From NCBI GenBank assembly GCA_037893245.1, contig JBAIAA010000509.1, positions 620,001-684,000 of the forward strand: a stretch of 64,000 nucleotides of DNA, read 5' to 3'. The notes under the pieces are model-generated. The model worked only from the letters and a program-made list of their open reading frames with translations, was not told the origin of the DNA and searched no databases. The position numbers and the translations under genes are program-made. The stretch is from Crossaster papposus (Eukaryota; Echinodermata; Asteroidea; Velatida; Solasteridae). Shown piece after piece: positions 35,801-50,800 of the stretch (positions are counted from its first letter, which is position 1; every line of letters begins with the position of its first letter).

Positions 35801-38800
35801 ATTATTTTTCACGAAACTCGATCCAAAGCGGGTTCCGGCCGATAGTGCCGGGAAGCACACCCACGCATTTCTGGCCTTGCTCGCTGCTGACAGACATTTC
35901 CGAACTTGAACTTGGCGTGTTTATGCGTCATCCGTTTGAATTTGGGAAAAACAAATTGCGTTTATATGCGTCATCCGGCGCAAACTGGTTAACATCAAAG
36001 AGTAACAAAATCAGCCGTGTTCTCCACGAGGGGTTTTAGCAGGGCAGGCGCTCTGACATCTTGTTTTACCTTGTGCGTTATTTGCTGCATTCAAGTTATT
36101 CCTCTCGTTCGTGTGTGGCCGTAATTCATTTATCTTGAGTACCCATTAACCATGGTAGCAGCGTCAGAAACGTTTTCACGTGTTTTCAGCTCAAAAAGTA
36201 AGGGGAAAGTGGCCAGGAAATGCCTCAGATTGCACCACAGAGCATCTAGAATCCAAAATTTCCTAATGGACCCGGGCCACGCCGTGAAGGTTTCGCACTC
36301 CGCGCTCACAGTGTCTGCAGCCCTGCTAAACTGTAAGGCCATATGTGACGTTTCACCACAATATGAGAGTAAAGTCGGGAAAAATGAAAATTGAGATATT
36401 GGCCTTTTCAAATTCTGGAGAAAGAGAGCCGTCTAATGGTGTATAACACTACCTGTAACTACTTAAACACAACGCAAAATTGCGTAATTTAAGAGGTTTT
36501 CTTTCATCTGATCGCACCCAAAAAATGGGAACATGTAGCGGAGGACTTGGGCTTTCCAAATAATGCAAAATCTCAAAATTGACTACCCATTCATATTTTG
36601 ACTTTGGATGGCCATATCTCCGAATCACATTGTGCGACTTTACTCTCATATTGTGGTGACAGGTCACATACCTGTATAGAGCACAGATCAGTATCGTTTT
36701 TATTGCACTTACCCTACTTAATGCCTCCAGTCTTGTACAGACTGTCTTTCTGAGACTGCTTCTGACATTGCCCCCAGACCTCACTACATCCTCCTCTCCA
36801 TCATTGAGCACTACCTTTGGACGACTTGTGTTCTTGATTTCAAGACAATAATTGGTGGTTGGACGGGCGGGAGATGCGAGGGCAAACTGAAAGTCATGGG
36901 CGGAACAAGTTGCATTGGGTCCTGGGGTTATCTGGCAGAAATCGCTTGGAATCTGAGAGAAAAGTCAATCTGTTTTCAATACAAAATAATAGATTTCAAA
37001 CAGGCTGGGAAAAACTACAAGAGTGTAAGGACTTATTCATGACTTATGGTAAATTTGTAGCTTTCATTTAAACATTCAACCCAAGTCAAAAAATAGTGTT
37101 TGCATTTATAAGGGCCGCTTCATACCCATGCAAACGTGAATGGAAATATGACACTTGGAATGCCGTGGCCTCGTGGTCTGAAGCATTGAATTCGACATCT
37201 GTGGTGGGTAAAGCTGCAGGTTGTGAGTTTGAGCCCAGCCTGGGACTATAGTGCATGTGCCTTTAGGCAAGCATTTTGTCATTCATTGCTTCTCTCCACC
37301 CAGGATTAAATGGGTACCTGTGAGGGCGGAGATGGTCATTATTAGCTGCTTTGCCCCGAAATGGCAGCATTGATTGACAGGGAGCTGGGATGGTATTTGG
37401 AATGTTTCGTGGGCGAGCTCGAGCAGGCATAACACAGCGTCTTAAGTACCAGTCCTGGTAAATAAGTGCATTATATAAGAACTGCATTATAAGAACTGCA
37501 TTATATAAAAACTGCATTATATAAAAACTGCATTATATAAAAACTGCATTATAAAAACTGCATTATATAAAAACTGCAAATAAGCGTAAGTTTTTAGGTA
37601 ATAAGGAGACAGTGGCACTTAGGGAGACATCTCCCTAAATGTCTAGCTACCCTAAAAAACGATATTTGGGAGTTATTTTTGCTCTAGAACAACAGATTTT
37701 GGTCTAAATAGCATAAATCTCGAAGATCTTAGAGAAAAAGGTTAGGGTAAACAAGTTAGGACTGTTTTAAGTTTGTGTACATCTCTATGGGATTGTCTCC
37801 CCAAGTGCCTATTTGGAGGTATATTAAAAACTGCATTATATAAGAACTGCTAAAGTTTTAGCAAAGGTATAATCCTGAATTTATAATTTATACAGTTCAC
37901 CCATTCCTATTGTTTGTGTCAAAACTGCCTTTTCAAGTTAAAGGTCATGATTCATTCTCCTGTAGAGCAGAGCATAATAAAAAATGTCGAGTTCCCTCCA
38001 GTTCTTTTCAGAACCACACATCTCACTGGTGTTAACACAAATTACTTATCTTATTTTCAAGTTAAGTATCGGTTTTCAAATATGCCAATGTTTAGGAGTG
38101 GCGAGGAAGTGATTTACAAACCTCAACAATTTCTGGTCGTTTACTGGTGTCTGCTGGTATTACAACGATCCTTGACAAAGTGCCTTCCATTGCACATAGC
38201 ACGCAGTGATCTGTGGACACGTCCATGTCCTGAATGTGCCAGTTCTTCTCTGGCCTGTAAACGGTGCTACAGTATGACGATGTCAGACTGCTCAGGTTGC
38301 CTAGCTCGGAATCTGGGAAGGCTACTAGCTGTTAAATAAATTCACATTCAAAATTGATAAATCAATAAGAACTAGAATCATAGTTTTATTTGATCAACTT
38401 TCTGTGTGTTTTAGAGTACAGAAAAATAGAAATACTGCACAAATTTTCACCGCAGAATTCCTAGTTTTTTTGTTTTGTTTTTAACTTATAGACATTAGCC
38501 CAATTATTTCCTATTATAGTGCAAATTTGCTTGTTGATTTGTCTTTACATGCGAAAATGTTTGATTTTTTTTTAAAATCTGTTCCATTGACTATCGTTAA
38601 CGTTCGCGATGTTTCACTGTTTCTGGGAGTTAAAGGTAGGATACACCATTGGTAATTGCTCGAATTGTCATGAATAGGTAGATTTTGGGGGTTGTATTTT
38701 ATAGTAAATATTGTTTAACTGACTTGTCCGAAGTTTTACAATCATGGATGCCGAGGAAAACACGAAAAACAGCGTTTGTTTTTAACCGGCGTCGAGCAGT

Positions 38801-41800
38801 TATTCTTATGTTATCTTTGTTTTTTCGCGATCGCTGTCCGGCGATCACAAATTCTTCTTTATAAAAGATCTACTATTCTGAATAATTACAGGATATCTAG
38901 CACAATCATTTTGCTGAATGCCTTTAATCATTATTTACTTTCAAATGAGTAAGATATTTTTTTAATAGTTCTGTAGTTAATATTTTCGATATCTGCAAAT
39001 GGTGTATCCTACCTTTAAAGGTAGGGTAAACCATTTGCAGATATATCAAAAAACAATTACAACTAAATTATTGAGAAATACCTTACTTATTTGAAAGTAA
39101 ATAATGATTCTAGGCATCACCACTCTCTCCCTTGTGGCCTGGGTGGCTATGAGGCTCATTCCTGGGATCAGGGAGGACCAGACATATGTTTTGGCTCAAC
39201 TGCCTGAACTGAGGCAGCATTGTTCTAGTGCTTATAATGTTTTTACAGGAAAACTGGTGGTTTTTACCCTCTGTGTTATGCTTCTGTTTATTAAAAACTG
39301 AGTGTTTTGTAGGCTATAGTAAATTGCATGCCATATATTGAAACCAAGTTAAACTGTCAAAGGTAGGATACACCATTTGCAGATATCGAAAATATTTACT
39401 ACCGAATTATTAAGAAATATCTTACTTATTTGAAAGTAAATAACGATTCTAGGCATCCAGCAAACTGATTGTGATAAATATCCTGTAATTGTTTCCAAAC
39501 TTTGTATTTTATAAAAACAATCACGATCTCCGGACGGTGATCGCGAACAAAATAAGAACAAGATCAACTGCCTCACGCCCCAAAACAAATGCTGTTTTTC
39601 CTCAGCATCCATGATGGTAAAACTTCAAGTAGGTCAGTCCAACGATATTTACTTAGGTAATAACAGTGCGAGAACCCGGTTATTACTGCGTGGTAATGAC
39701 CAGGTTGGGGAATGACCGCTGGTAATGGATCGAGCCAAAGGCGAGGTCCATTACTAGCGGTCATCCCCCAACCCGGTCATTACCACGCAGTAATAACCGG
39801 GTTCTCGCACTGTTATTACCTTTAATAAATACCTTCTTAACGAAAAAATGGTGAAAATACTCTGAATTTCGCGACTTCGCGGCTTCTTCTAGGCCGTTTT
39901 ACAAACGCAGCTTCGTTTCCGTATTTTGGCTTTGTTCATGTAGTTTAGCAGTGGTACAGTTGTTTTCCTAGCTCCTAATTTTTCCTAGTTCCAAATCGCT
40001 TCAAATAAAAACCTACCTTGTTATGGCTTGGTCTCCAATACTATTTGTTTAGATGAAGTGCATTTTGAAAAGAAACATACAAGCTTCTTGATACATAAGT
40101 AAAAATAAGTCTAAAAGTCCCCAGTATTAAAAAATCTGCCAAAGACTGAACGTTCATTTTTTCCTAGTTCCGGATCGCCCGTAAAATACATGCATCAACT
40201 ACACGCGCGCAAGCGATTTCATATGACGTGTTCTGTTGGACCATGGAGACATTTCTCCATGGTGGGACAAAGTTCATCGGCTCATTGCTGCGCTACACAC
40301 GTACACGGACAAAACATTTCCAAGCATTTCCTTGCAAGTCCTCTTTTTAAACTTTATTGGAAGTGAAAGTATTTGAAATTTATTTTAAACTGTATTTATA
40401 TAAATTAATGAATACTTTATCAGAAATATAGGCTTGATTCGGGTTGGTTCTAGCGTGATAATTGTTCATGTACGAAGCAGTTTTTTACTCGATCCGGAAT
40501 TGGTTAAACTGATCCGCAACTAGAAAAAGGGATGTCGGTATATTTGACGTCGTACATGTATTTTCAAATAAAGAAGAGCATAAATATCGAAACAAAAACT
40601 TTAGTTTCTCCATCACTCAAGGTAAACTACTAAACCTATTTCATTTAAATTTCGAGGATTAGACTTGCCGAAAACAGCCTGAATATTTTTTGCGATCCGG
40701 AACTAGGAAAACGTCTGTAATGTGGCCAGAATGCAGCCAAAAGCCAGGGTTTAGAAAACGGCCCTTGGAAAACCCATGATATTACTACATATAATGCCCT
40801 GCACGTGATCGAGTCTAGGCCAATCAGAAGTCTTCAACTCCCCTAGGTATTTATTATTGTAAAATACAACCCCCCAAATCTACCCATTCCTGATATTTGT
40901 AAAGTAATTACCATTGGTGTATACTACCTTTAACAGAAGAAGTCATGCAAACAAAAAAACAACTTACTTTGTATTCTCCTTTATCATCATTGCCAACATT
41001 GGTCAGGACATACACCAGGCCCTGGCTATGATCCACATAATACTGCACCCCAGCCTGCCTAGGGCATACAAGCCTAGCAGCTGGGTCTGGGTCCAGGCTA
41101 TCTAGCAGATGAACCTCTGAAGTGGTGGTAGAGTTGAGATTGACAGTGATGTAACGTCTGTCTTTGGTGTGAGACAGGTCCATAAAATATCTAATGGGGA
41201 ACAAGTTGGGTTCAAGTCTGTTACTTGTTAGGCATTTATATTATTTAAAGGTAGGATACACCATTTGCAGATATCGAAAATATTTACTACTGAATTATTA
41301 AGAAACATCTTACTCATTTGAAAGTAAACAATGTTTTTAGGCATCCAGCAAAATAATTGCGCTAGATATGTGTAATTATTCCAAAAAATTTAATTGTATA
41401 TAGACAAATTGGCGATCGCCGTACGACGATCGCGAAAAAACAAAGATAACATAAGAATAACTGCTCGACGCCGGTTAAAAACAAACCATGTTTTTCGTGC
41501 TTTTTTCAGCATCCATGATTGCTCAGTTGAACGATATTTACTATAAAATACAACCCCCCAAATCTACCCATTCATGATGATTCAAGCAATTACCAATGGT
41601 GTATCCTACCTTTAACACATATTTGACATTACGAATGTTGACAACAAATCATGCTAAATAATGCTAGCAACAAGAATTTTTAGATTTTTTCAACTTCCAT
41701 CCTAAAGTTTTGTTTTTTTACAGGGACACTTTAGACAACTCTGCAAAAGCCAACACTAAAAAAACCTCAGTAGCTCGAGGTTTGTTAAAGGGAATATACA

Positions 41801-44800
41801 TCATTTGCTTTCGCTTCATTTTTCAGCATCGTTTAACTGATCTGTCCAAAGTTTTACAATCATGGATGCCGAGAAAAGTACGAAAAGCAGCATTTGTTTT
41901 CAACCGTCGTCGAGCAGTTATTCTTATGTTATCTTTGTTTTTTTCGCGATCGCCGTCCGGCGATCACAAATTTTTCATTATATTTCTTTATTAAATTATA
42001 TTTTTCGAAATAATTACAGGATATAGCGCATAGGCTTGGACGGTATTGCCTTTTACTATACCGGGATACCGTGACAAAAAAAACCGCGGTATTCGGTAAT
42101 ACCGAGGTGTTATGTTAAGTGGGTATTACGTCATTATTATCAACCCAAACAAATTACAGCGATCACTGCATGCTACGTCGAACCGGCAAACCACGTAATT
42201 GCATCTTCATGGCAAATTCTTCAACACCTAAGATTCATTATCAGTCTTTATATTTGTAAAAATGTATCACTGTGATGGATTATTGAAAATTAAAAGCTTA
42301 CTTTTTGTGGAATCATTGTTTGAGTTTGTAAAGTCATTGATATGTCTATCAAAGAAATGCCGATTGTTAGCGACCGATGCCCAGTCGTAATGCCCATGCA
42401 CTGCACCGGCACACTGCGAACTTGCTTCCCACGATCATGCTAGCTATCAGTTGGTATCCTGCATCAATGGCAGTGATTCAATTGGCTCATCATGCGATTC
42501 ATGCCGGCCACCAGCGATTCCTACTGCGTGTGCGTTCGCAGCATATGCAGCGGCGATGTACATGTACTGGTACATGTATTATAATATCGCCCTGTTTGCA
42601 GGGCGGGCGTACGACGATACAATCAGAGCAGGCGCCAATAGGAGGCCGTACTGGAGTAATCGGTGTGACGAAACCTTATTTGTGAATGAAAAATGTTCTG
42701 GTCGTTGTTTTAGACGGCCAATCAGATTTGTTTAAAATGACATTAGCTCGCGGCGTGCAAGTCGTGCGTGGGAGAAAAGCACGTGTATTACCTTGTGCAT
42801 GCTGTGCGTGGAGTATGCGCTCTTATTGTACCGACATACTATGTACACGCGTACGACTGTACATTGTACAAACACGTGTAGTGACCCAATACGCTATTTG
42901 TTTTCGTTTCGCCTGAGAAGTTGGGAACAAGCAATAGTAAAGTGGGTGTGGGACTGGGAGCAGCTTTTGGGCCGCATTTAAAAAGTTGTTTGAACTTTCG
43001 TCCAGACACTACACACAAAGAAAACCGCAAACACGGCGGCGTAATAAGCAAACTTCAAAGGCCTTTCTGGAAGGACGGCTGCTGCTGAAGTATCGGGTTA
43101 TCAAGTGGAGATTGACAATAACGTCTTATCTTTCCACTTGATTGAATGCAGACATGACACTGAATGGAATGAAACATGTGGATCGGGTGTTTCTCTTTCT
43201 GTTTGAAAGACTTTTGCGAGGTTCTGAACAATATCGCGGTATTGCAATTCCATACCGAGATCACCGGTATTTCGGTTTTTGTAGATCATTAGTACCGACT
43301 AGTCGGTAATAAAAAAAAAACGTGACTATCCGGTAATACCGAAATACCGTCCAAGCCTAATAGCGCAATAACTTTGCTGGATGCCTACAATCATTATTTA
43401 CTTTCAAATGAGTAAGATAATTCTGAATAATTCGGTAATAAATATTTTCGATATTTGCAAATGGTGTATCCTACCTTTAAAGCCCAAAAGTGTTTTAAAA
43501 TTTGCATGGGGCATTATGCATGAAACTTGTAAAAAAAAAATTAAAACATTTGTTTTTTTTTTTATTTCCAATTGATCATACTGGTAATTAGGTGATAAAA
43601 ACAATCTGTCTGAATTTTTTTGACAGATTCTGCTTCATACCAGACCTATACATTGTTAACTTAAGTATTTAATTCTGTTTCTATTAAAAAACCAAACACA
43701 ATCCGCTCTATGCGCAAAGCAACGACAGATTCACAAGAGTTACTCACTTTTCGTCATGTTCCTCCAGTATCATCTTGTCTTGAGACGCATCTTGGCCAAT
43801 TTCATGCCTCCAGACCTGACAAGCTCTCAGACCCTTCATCCTGGTGTAGTACACGACACCATGGTAGGCAAATTCTAAAAAAAATGATTTTAATTGAATG
43901 CATTGAGCGATGACATAAATTATAGTCCTACTTTATGTACTTGCTCTTGTTTATCCTCCAAAAAATCTTCAACATGCAACCCAGATTAATAGGTCGCAGA
44001 CTTATTTCTTTGTCAGAAGCAAGACCAGTCAAGCAAGTTATTCTTATGTTATCTTTGTTTTTTGCGATCCTCGTCCAGTCGATCGCAAATTTTTTTATTA
44101 TAAAATTGTATTTTTCGGAATAATTACAGGATATCTAGCGCAATCATTTTGCTGGATGCCTAACAAAAATCAACATTTACTTTCAAAAGAGTAAGATATT
44201 CCTTAATAATTCGGTAGTAAATATTGTTGATATCTGCAAATGGTGTGTTCTACCTTTAACAGGTTAACAGGCGTCTACAAAACACTCCGTTTATAAAAAC
44301 AGAAGCATAACACAGAGGGTAAAAACCCCCAGTTTTCCTGTAAATACATAATAAGCACTAGAACAATGCTGCCTCAGTTCAGGCTGTTGAGCCAAAACAC
44401 ATGTCTGGTCCTCCCCGATCCCACTGAATGAGCCTCATTGTATAGCCACCCAGGCCACAAGGGAGAGAGTGATCACAGGTCAGTATGGTTTTCTACATCT
44501 GGTGATAAACAAGAGACTCATATGACAAATCTAAAATCTTGACAGTAATAAGAGCCCCTACAATGTGATCTTTCTGGGCACCCCAACCCCAAACAAATTC
44601 CTTAACCAATTTCACATCCTCACAACAACATAAATCATTTCCAGCCACTCAAGGCAAAAGGGGGGTTTAAAGGTAAGATATTGGTACACCATTGGCAATT
44701 GCTTGAATTATCATGAATGGGTGGATTTGAGGGGTTGTACCATATTCTTTTAAAGCTAGGATACACCATTGGTAATTGCTTAAAATATCATTAATGGGTT

Positions 44801-47800
44801 GATTTTGGGGGTTGTATTTCATAGTAAATATCATTTAACTGACCTGTCCAAAGTTTTAAAATTATGGATGCCGAAAAAAGCACGAAAAACAGCGTTTGTT
44901 TTCAACCCACAATGGGCAGTTATTCTTATGTTATCTTTGTTTTTTCGCGATCGCTGTCTGGCGATCAAAATTTTTTTTTTATAAATTTATATTTTTCTGA
45001 ATAATTACAGGATATCTAGCGCAATCATTTTGCTGGATGCCTAGAATCATTATTTACTTTCAAATGAGTAAGATATTTCTAGATATTTCGGTAGTAAATA
45101 TTTTTGATATCTGCAAATGGTGTATATTAACTGACCTGTTCAAGGTTTTACAATTATGGATGATGAGAAATGCAAGAAAAACGCTGTTTGTTTTCAATCA
45201 GTGTTGGGGCAGTGGTTCTTACAAAATTACTGTATATTTTGCTGGATGCCTACAATCAAGAATTACTTTTATTTAAATAAGTAAGATAGTTCTCAATAAT
45301 TTGGTAGTAAAAAAATTCAATATCTGCAAATGGTGTATCCTACCTTTAGGATTGTCGTCAACAGTTTTGCCCAAATTTTGTAAATTCAAATGTATATGTT
45401 TGAATCGCTACAAATAGGGTTAGGGTTAAGGTTATGTTGGCGGACGGACAGTCCAGTGGTGCACAGCACACCGCCGCTGAACATTGCAGAGATGGTCGCA
45501 GGTGGTTTTCAGTGACAAGAAGAGGTTCCAGTGCTTCAGGGCCGATGGCAGGGAGCGGGTGTACAGAAGAAAGATCTTAAGACTTTTCTATTTTAATTGG
45601 TTTAGTTTTTGTTCCTTGTATTTTGTTAAGCGCTCTGATACCAGTTTCTTCTGTGTTTGAGCGCTATATAAATGCTCACATTATTATTATTAAGACGCCA
45701 CGAGCGGTACGCCGAAGCCTGTGTCCGCACCCCTAACCCCTACCGCTAACCCTAACCCTATTTGTTGCGATTCTAACACATACATTTGATTTCACAAAAT
45801 TTGGGCAAAAGTATAATCTAGCGGTAAGGGTTATACGGGTTAGGGGTGCGGACACAGGCTTCGGCGTACCGCTCGTGGCGTCTCCTGTACACCCGCTCCC
45901 TGCCATCGGCCCTGAAGCACTGGAACCTCTTCTTGTCACTGAAAACCACCTGCGACCATAGGCGTTTTCACACTATCTTAGTTTCGAACCGTGTTGAAAC
46001 CAACCCGGTTCAGCATGGGTTGTTTTCGACACGGATCACGGAGACGCAACGTTCACACTGTTCATGCCGCGAACCAACCGCTAGTGAACCGTGTAACGTT
46101 CAATCCGGCTAGGGCCGCCGTGCATTCACACTACCCATTTCTCAACACGGATCGCATTCAAAAAGGCGCGCTGTGATGATTTTTTCGATCCCACAATGTT
46201 TATAATCCCGCCTCAAATTTGTTAATTTATGCGGCACTGGCTCGGCGTTTTGTCGTGCATTCCCTGGTCTTCGAGATCCTCAGACATTTTCGCGAACACC
46301 TTATTTCTTTTCGTGCCGTCCAGTTGCGACTAAAGCGCATCGTCCGACCAAATCGTCAACATGGCCTTTCTTCTTTGTCCTTTCTTTGTCTTTCAGCTTT
46401 ATTGTCGGTCTTTTTGGGACCCATTTTCGAAAAAAATTAAAGAGAAATGCTTGGAAGTTGTTGCTGTTGTGTTTGGGTTTGGTGAAGAACCACGTGTAGC
46501 GCATATGCACAACATATGTACATACATGTACACGCACACATTATGATATCCATGTACGTCGATCGCAGAACTGATTATTTATTGACCTTTGTACCGCGTG
46601 TCCGATTTCCGTAGGATTTCGCGCCACAACTCAACACGGATCGGCGGTAAGCAAACTCAACCCGGGGCGGTTCACACTATCATTTTCGACACGGTTCACG
46701 CCGAAAAATGCGATTTCAATCCGGATTGAGATTTTCAACCCTGGTCCCTACCAGGGTTGATTTCGATCCGGCTAGAGCATGCTACCCGGGTAGTGAAAAG
46801 GGTTGAAAAAAATCTCGGGGTTGGAACCGGTTCCAACCCCGAGATTTTGGACAGTGTGAAAGCGCCTCATCACTGCAATGTTCAGCGGCGGTGTGCTGTG
46901 CACCACTGGTAGCGATTCAAACTTATACATTTGAATTTACAAAATTAGGTCAAAACTATAAAATAAAAACAAATCAGTGGTGCGTTTCTTTTTTCCTTGA
47001 GTGTAGTACCAGTACAATAATCTAGCAAGCGAAATGAGGATAACAAAAAGACTTAAACTTACCAAATGAAATATGCAGGCAAATTTTCCAAGGGGCATAT
47101 ACAAAATTATAGAAAGTCCCCTGAAAACTGGTGGTGCGCACTGATCGCTGCCAGCCTGCAATCTGAGTGAGGGTCTAATGGGGGTGCTTGGCGCACAGCC
47201 TTAAATCAAAGGGACCATTGTTCTAGGGTCCTTATACAGTGTTTAATTTATTGAGGGAGATCTTATGTTGAAAGCCATTTCTCAGACATGTGTCAGAGGA
47301 CAAAACTAAACAAAAATGCAAGGTCAATTTAAAGGTAGTATACACCATTTGCAGATATCGAAAATATATTTACTACCGAATTATTAAGAAATATCCTACT
47401 CATCTGAAAGTAAATGTTGATTCTGGGCATCCAGCAAAATGATTGCGCTAGTAGTGTAATTATTCCGAAAAAATATAATTTTATAATGAAAAATTCAAAG
47501 ATAACATAAGAATAACTGCTTGACGCCGGTTGAAAAAACCCGCTGTTTTTCGTGCTTTTCTCGGCATCCATGATTCTAAAACTTCGGACAGCTCAGTTAA
47601 ACGATATTTACTATGAATACAACCCCCCAAATCTACTCATTCATGATAATTCAAGCAATGACCAATGATGTATACTACCTTTAAGGCCAATAATACATTC
47701 TAAAAATTCTCTTCTCTACAGTCACCACCATTTAAAGGTAGGATACACCATTGGTAATTGCTTGAATTGTCATGAATCAGTGGATTTGCGGAGGTTGTAT

Positions 47801-50800
47801 TTTATAGTAAATATCGTTTAACTGACCTATCCGAAGTTTTACAACGAAAAACAGCGTTTGTTTTCAACCGGCGTCGAGCAGTTATTCTTAATATTTTCGA
47901 TATCTGCAAATGGTGTATCCTACCTTTAAAGGTAGGATACACCATTTGGAGATATCAACAGAATTTACTACCAAATTATTAAGACATATTTGAAAGTAAA
48001 TCATGATTGGCATCCAGCAAAATGATTGCGCTAGATATCCTGTATTTATTCTGAAAAATATAAAGAAAACATAAGAATAACTGCTCGACGCTGGTTTAAA
48101 ACAAACTGTTTTTGTGCTTTTCTCGGCATCCACGAATTATCATGAATGGATTTGGGGGGTTGTATTTTATATAGTAAATATCGTTTAACTGACCTGTCCG
48201 AAGTTTTACAATCATGGATGCCCAGAAAAGCATGAAAAACAGCGTTTGTTTTTAACCAGCATCAAACAGTTATTCTTATGTTATTTGTGTTTTTCGTTGT
48301 GCGTTAGCCTCTCTTCATGTTATTATCTGTTCCGTTTGCTGTTAAGGATACGTGTGACCCCACTCCTGGCAATCCCTGTCAGGGCATTTACACTATGTGA
48401 CAGGCTCTTAACTGATGGGAAAGGGGTAAACTGTCTTAGGTTTATATGAATGCAGAAAAATGAGATTTTTTTACCTACAGATAAAATAATGTTCAGCCTG
48501 TCGACAAATTCAGCTCCATTCTTTCCAATCTCTACAATGTGGGTGTCACAGGTATCGGGGGGTGTTGTCTCCACTGCAAATGCCATGTAGTTGTGATCCG
48601 GCGATATCTTCACAGATGACAGGACCACAGGATAGCCATACAACTCTGTAAGTGAAGCCGTGTCCAGAATATGCTCTGCAGCATCATTCTTACTATTTCC
48701 TTTTGGAAGAAAATAAACATTGATTTTTAGGTAAGAAGGGGGGGGCTGCAGGGGGAAAATCCTGAATCTATCGACAATCCTCCAGCAAAAGTATGATGGA
48801 TTCTGAAGGATTAAGAATAAGATTTTAGTGTATAGACAATTAAACTGGACACACTAAGATTTGGATATATGCGTTGAAAGTAGTTTTATTTTTATTCAGC
48901 AAAGAACCGAGAATTCACAGTATCGGGCAAGAATTAAGTATAACTGGAGAAAGTAAATGTGAGATGTTGCTCACATGAGGACTGAAAACCCAGTGTTTAA
49001 ATATGAACAAAGAATAACAACTGTCTAGACATGTCACCAAGGGCAAAGGCCCGCTGGACCTGGTAACCTCATCATGAAGGTTGAGCAAAAACCATTAACT
49101 GAAATTGGAAGGACAAAAGGGCTGGTCTGGTATAATTAAATCAACTCAAGTAATAGGTTGGACCTTGGTGCAAAGGAAAGTGATGAATGCATAGTTTGCT
49201 GAATCTCAGAGGTTTAACATCTGGAATTGTGATTATGGGCTGTTATTAATGCATGGGTAAAATAACTGAAAACAAAGTGAAAAAATAACTAAATATTTAC
49301 AAAAGTGTACTATACAAGAAAATCAGTGCAAACAGGTTTATTTGCTGAAGTGTTCATAAGTCCACTTTAGAGAACGCTACAAGATCTTGGTATACAAAAA
49401 CATTATAATTTGCAGTGTTTCTCCATAGAGTTTTCAAAATCCATCCCCTCAAAATCTATTTTGCAGTACATGTACTGCACAATCCTGCAGGACTGCTAGG
49501 CTTAAAATCCCGAATCCATTAGATTCCACTAGTTTGTTCGATATGGAGGTATCCTGAATCTGCCGAACTCCTCCAAAACATGGAATAAATGTTGTTATAA
49601 CACCTCACTCACAGATTCTGTGTCTTGATTGGCCGAGAGCGCGGCACGTGTCACTTGCTATTTTTACTATTTTGTACCATGGAGAAATAAGACTATCCAA
49701 AAAGACTATACCACGCAAAAAGGACTATGCGCAAAGCATGCAACACATGAATATGCGCATAGCAACGAAAGCGTGACTGAAACCCAGACGTGTGTTTCGG
49801 TGCATTGCGTAAACATTGCTCTATCACCTTCGCACCCGTTCATCAAGGCAACAAAGTACACGTATGATCGAGAGACGTATAATTCGGAGATTTTTTGTCA
49901 TTACTATACTTTCAGGAAGCTTAAATTGTGCAGAATATGCGAGTGAGGTGTTATAAAACAAATATTGACTGCTTTATTTCGCGGTATAGTAAAACTAGCC
50001 TCCCTCGGTGATCCATGGAGCATTCTATTTTCCCTCGGCTTCGCCTCGGGAAAATAGAATGCTCCATGGATCACCTCGGGAGGATAGTTTTACTATACCA
50101 CTCAAAGCAGTCAATATTTGTATAATGGTTTCAGGTACGTTAGGATGAAGGACTCTAAACTCCTGTGAAAATATTCTTTGAATAAAAGTCCAGAGATGCA
50201 TTTTTGGAAATATGCATTTGTAGTCTAAATCAAAATCTTAGAATATTATTTTTTCAGATCATACACAGCATTCATGATCACAGACCTAAAACGCCAGATT
50301 AGTTGTCAAGCACCATATCGAGATTTTGATAACTTTTGCTGCTTCAAACGATACAAATGCACAACTGACAAATGGTATACTATTACTTTAAGGTTAGCAA
50401 ATTTGTTTGTGCCTTTTAGTTGATCTGTTGACCATTAAAATTAGGCACGGAAAGTTAAGACTATACATTGTACATGTACATTATTTTATCTTAATTTTAT
50501 CTTGTTGGAACCCTAACTGATCCCAGATTGGGACACAAAAAACAGTTTAAATATATGTGACAATATTTTGCGACCTTTTAAGATTTAAAAATTTTTAATA
50601 AATAAAAAATGATTTTAATTTCCATTTAAAATACATGCCTGCAACACTGCAAAACAAAAAATTGCGTTTGTGCTTTCACACAGTGCTTAATTAAAATAAA
50701 AAAATTCTTAAAGGGCAATTTGTTACAAGTGTTATGTTATTGATGAGAATATAGATAATTGAGAAAAAAGAAGAAACAATTTTATGACACTGACAATGAA

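Larger units (their letters stand above)
39359..40932. mobile_element. TAGGATACACC element split by 1.2-kb insertion
   Basis: Family sequence runs 39359-39654 and resumes at 40853-40932 with AATACAACCCCCCAAATCTA and ATTGGTGTATACTACCTTTA. The intervening DNA is the nested insertion beginning with the hairpin. Confidence 0.82.

Noticed and set aside
42377..42735. Overlapping ORFs inside the hAT element as a transposase
   Set aside because: No hAT dimerisation or catalytic motif; composition looks random, so the element is non-autonomous.
45735..45765. TAACCC repeats as an interstitial telomere
   Set aside because: Only a few imperfect units, lying in the arm of a hairpin; too short.
38631..48290. 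Regularly spaced repeats as a CRISPR-like array
   Set aside because: The repeats are transposable-element copies with inverted ends, of irregular spacing, in eukaryotic introns.
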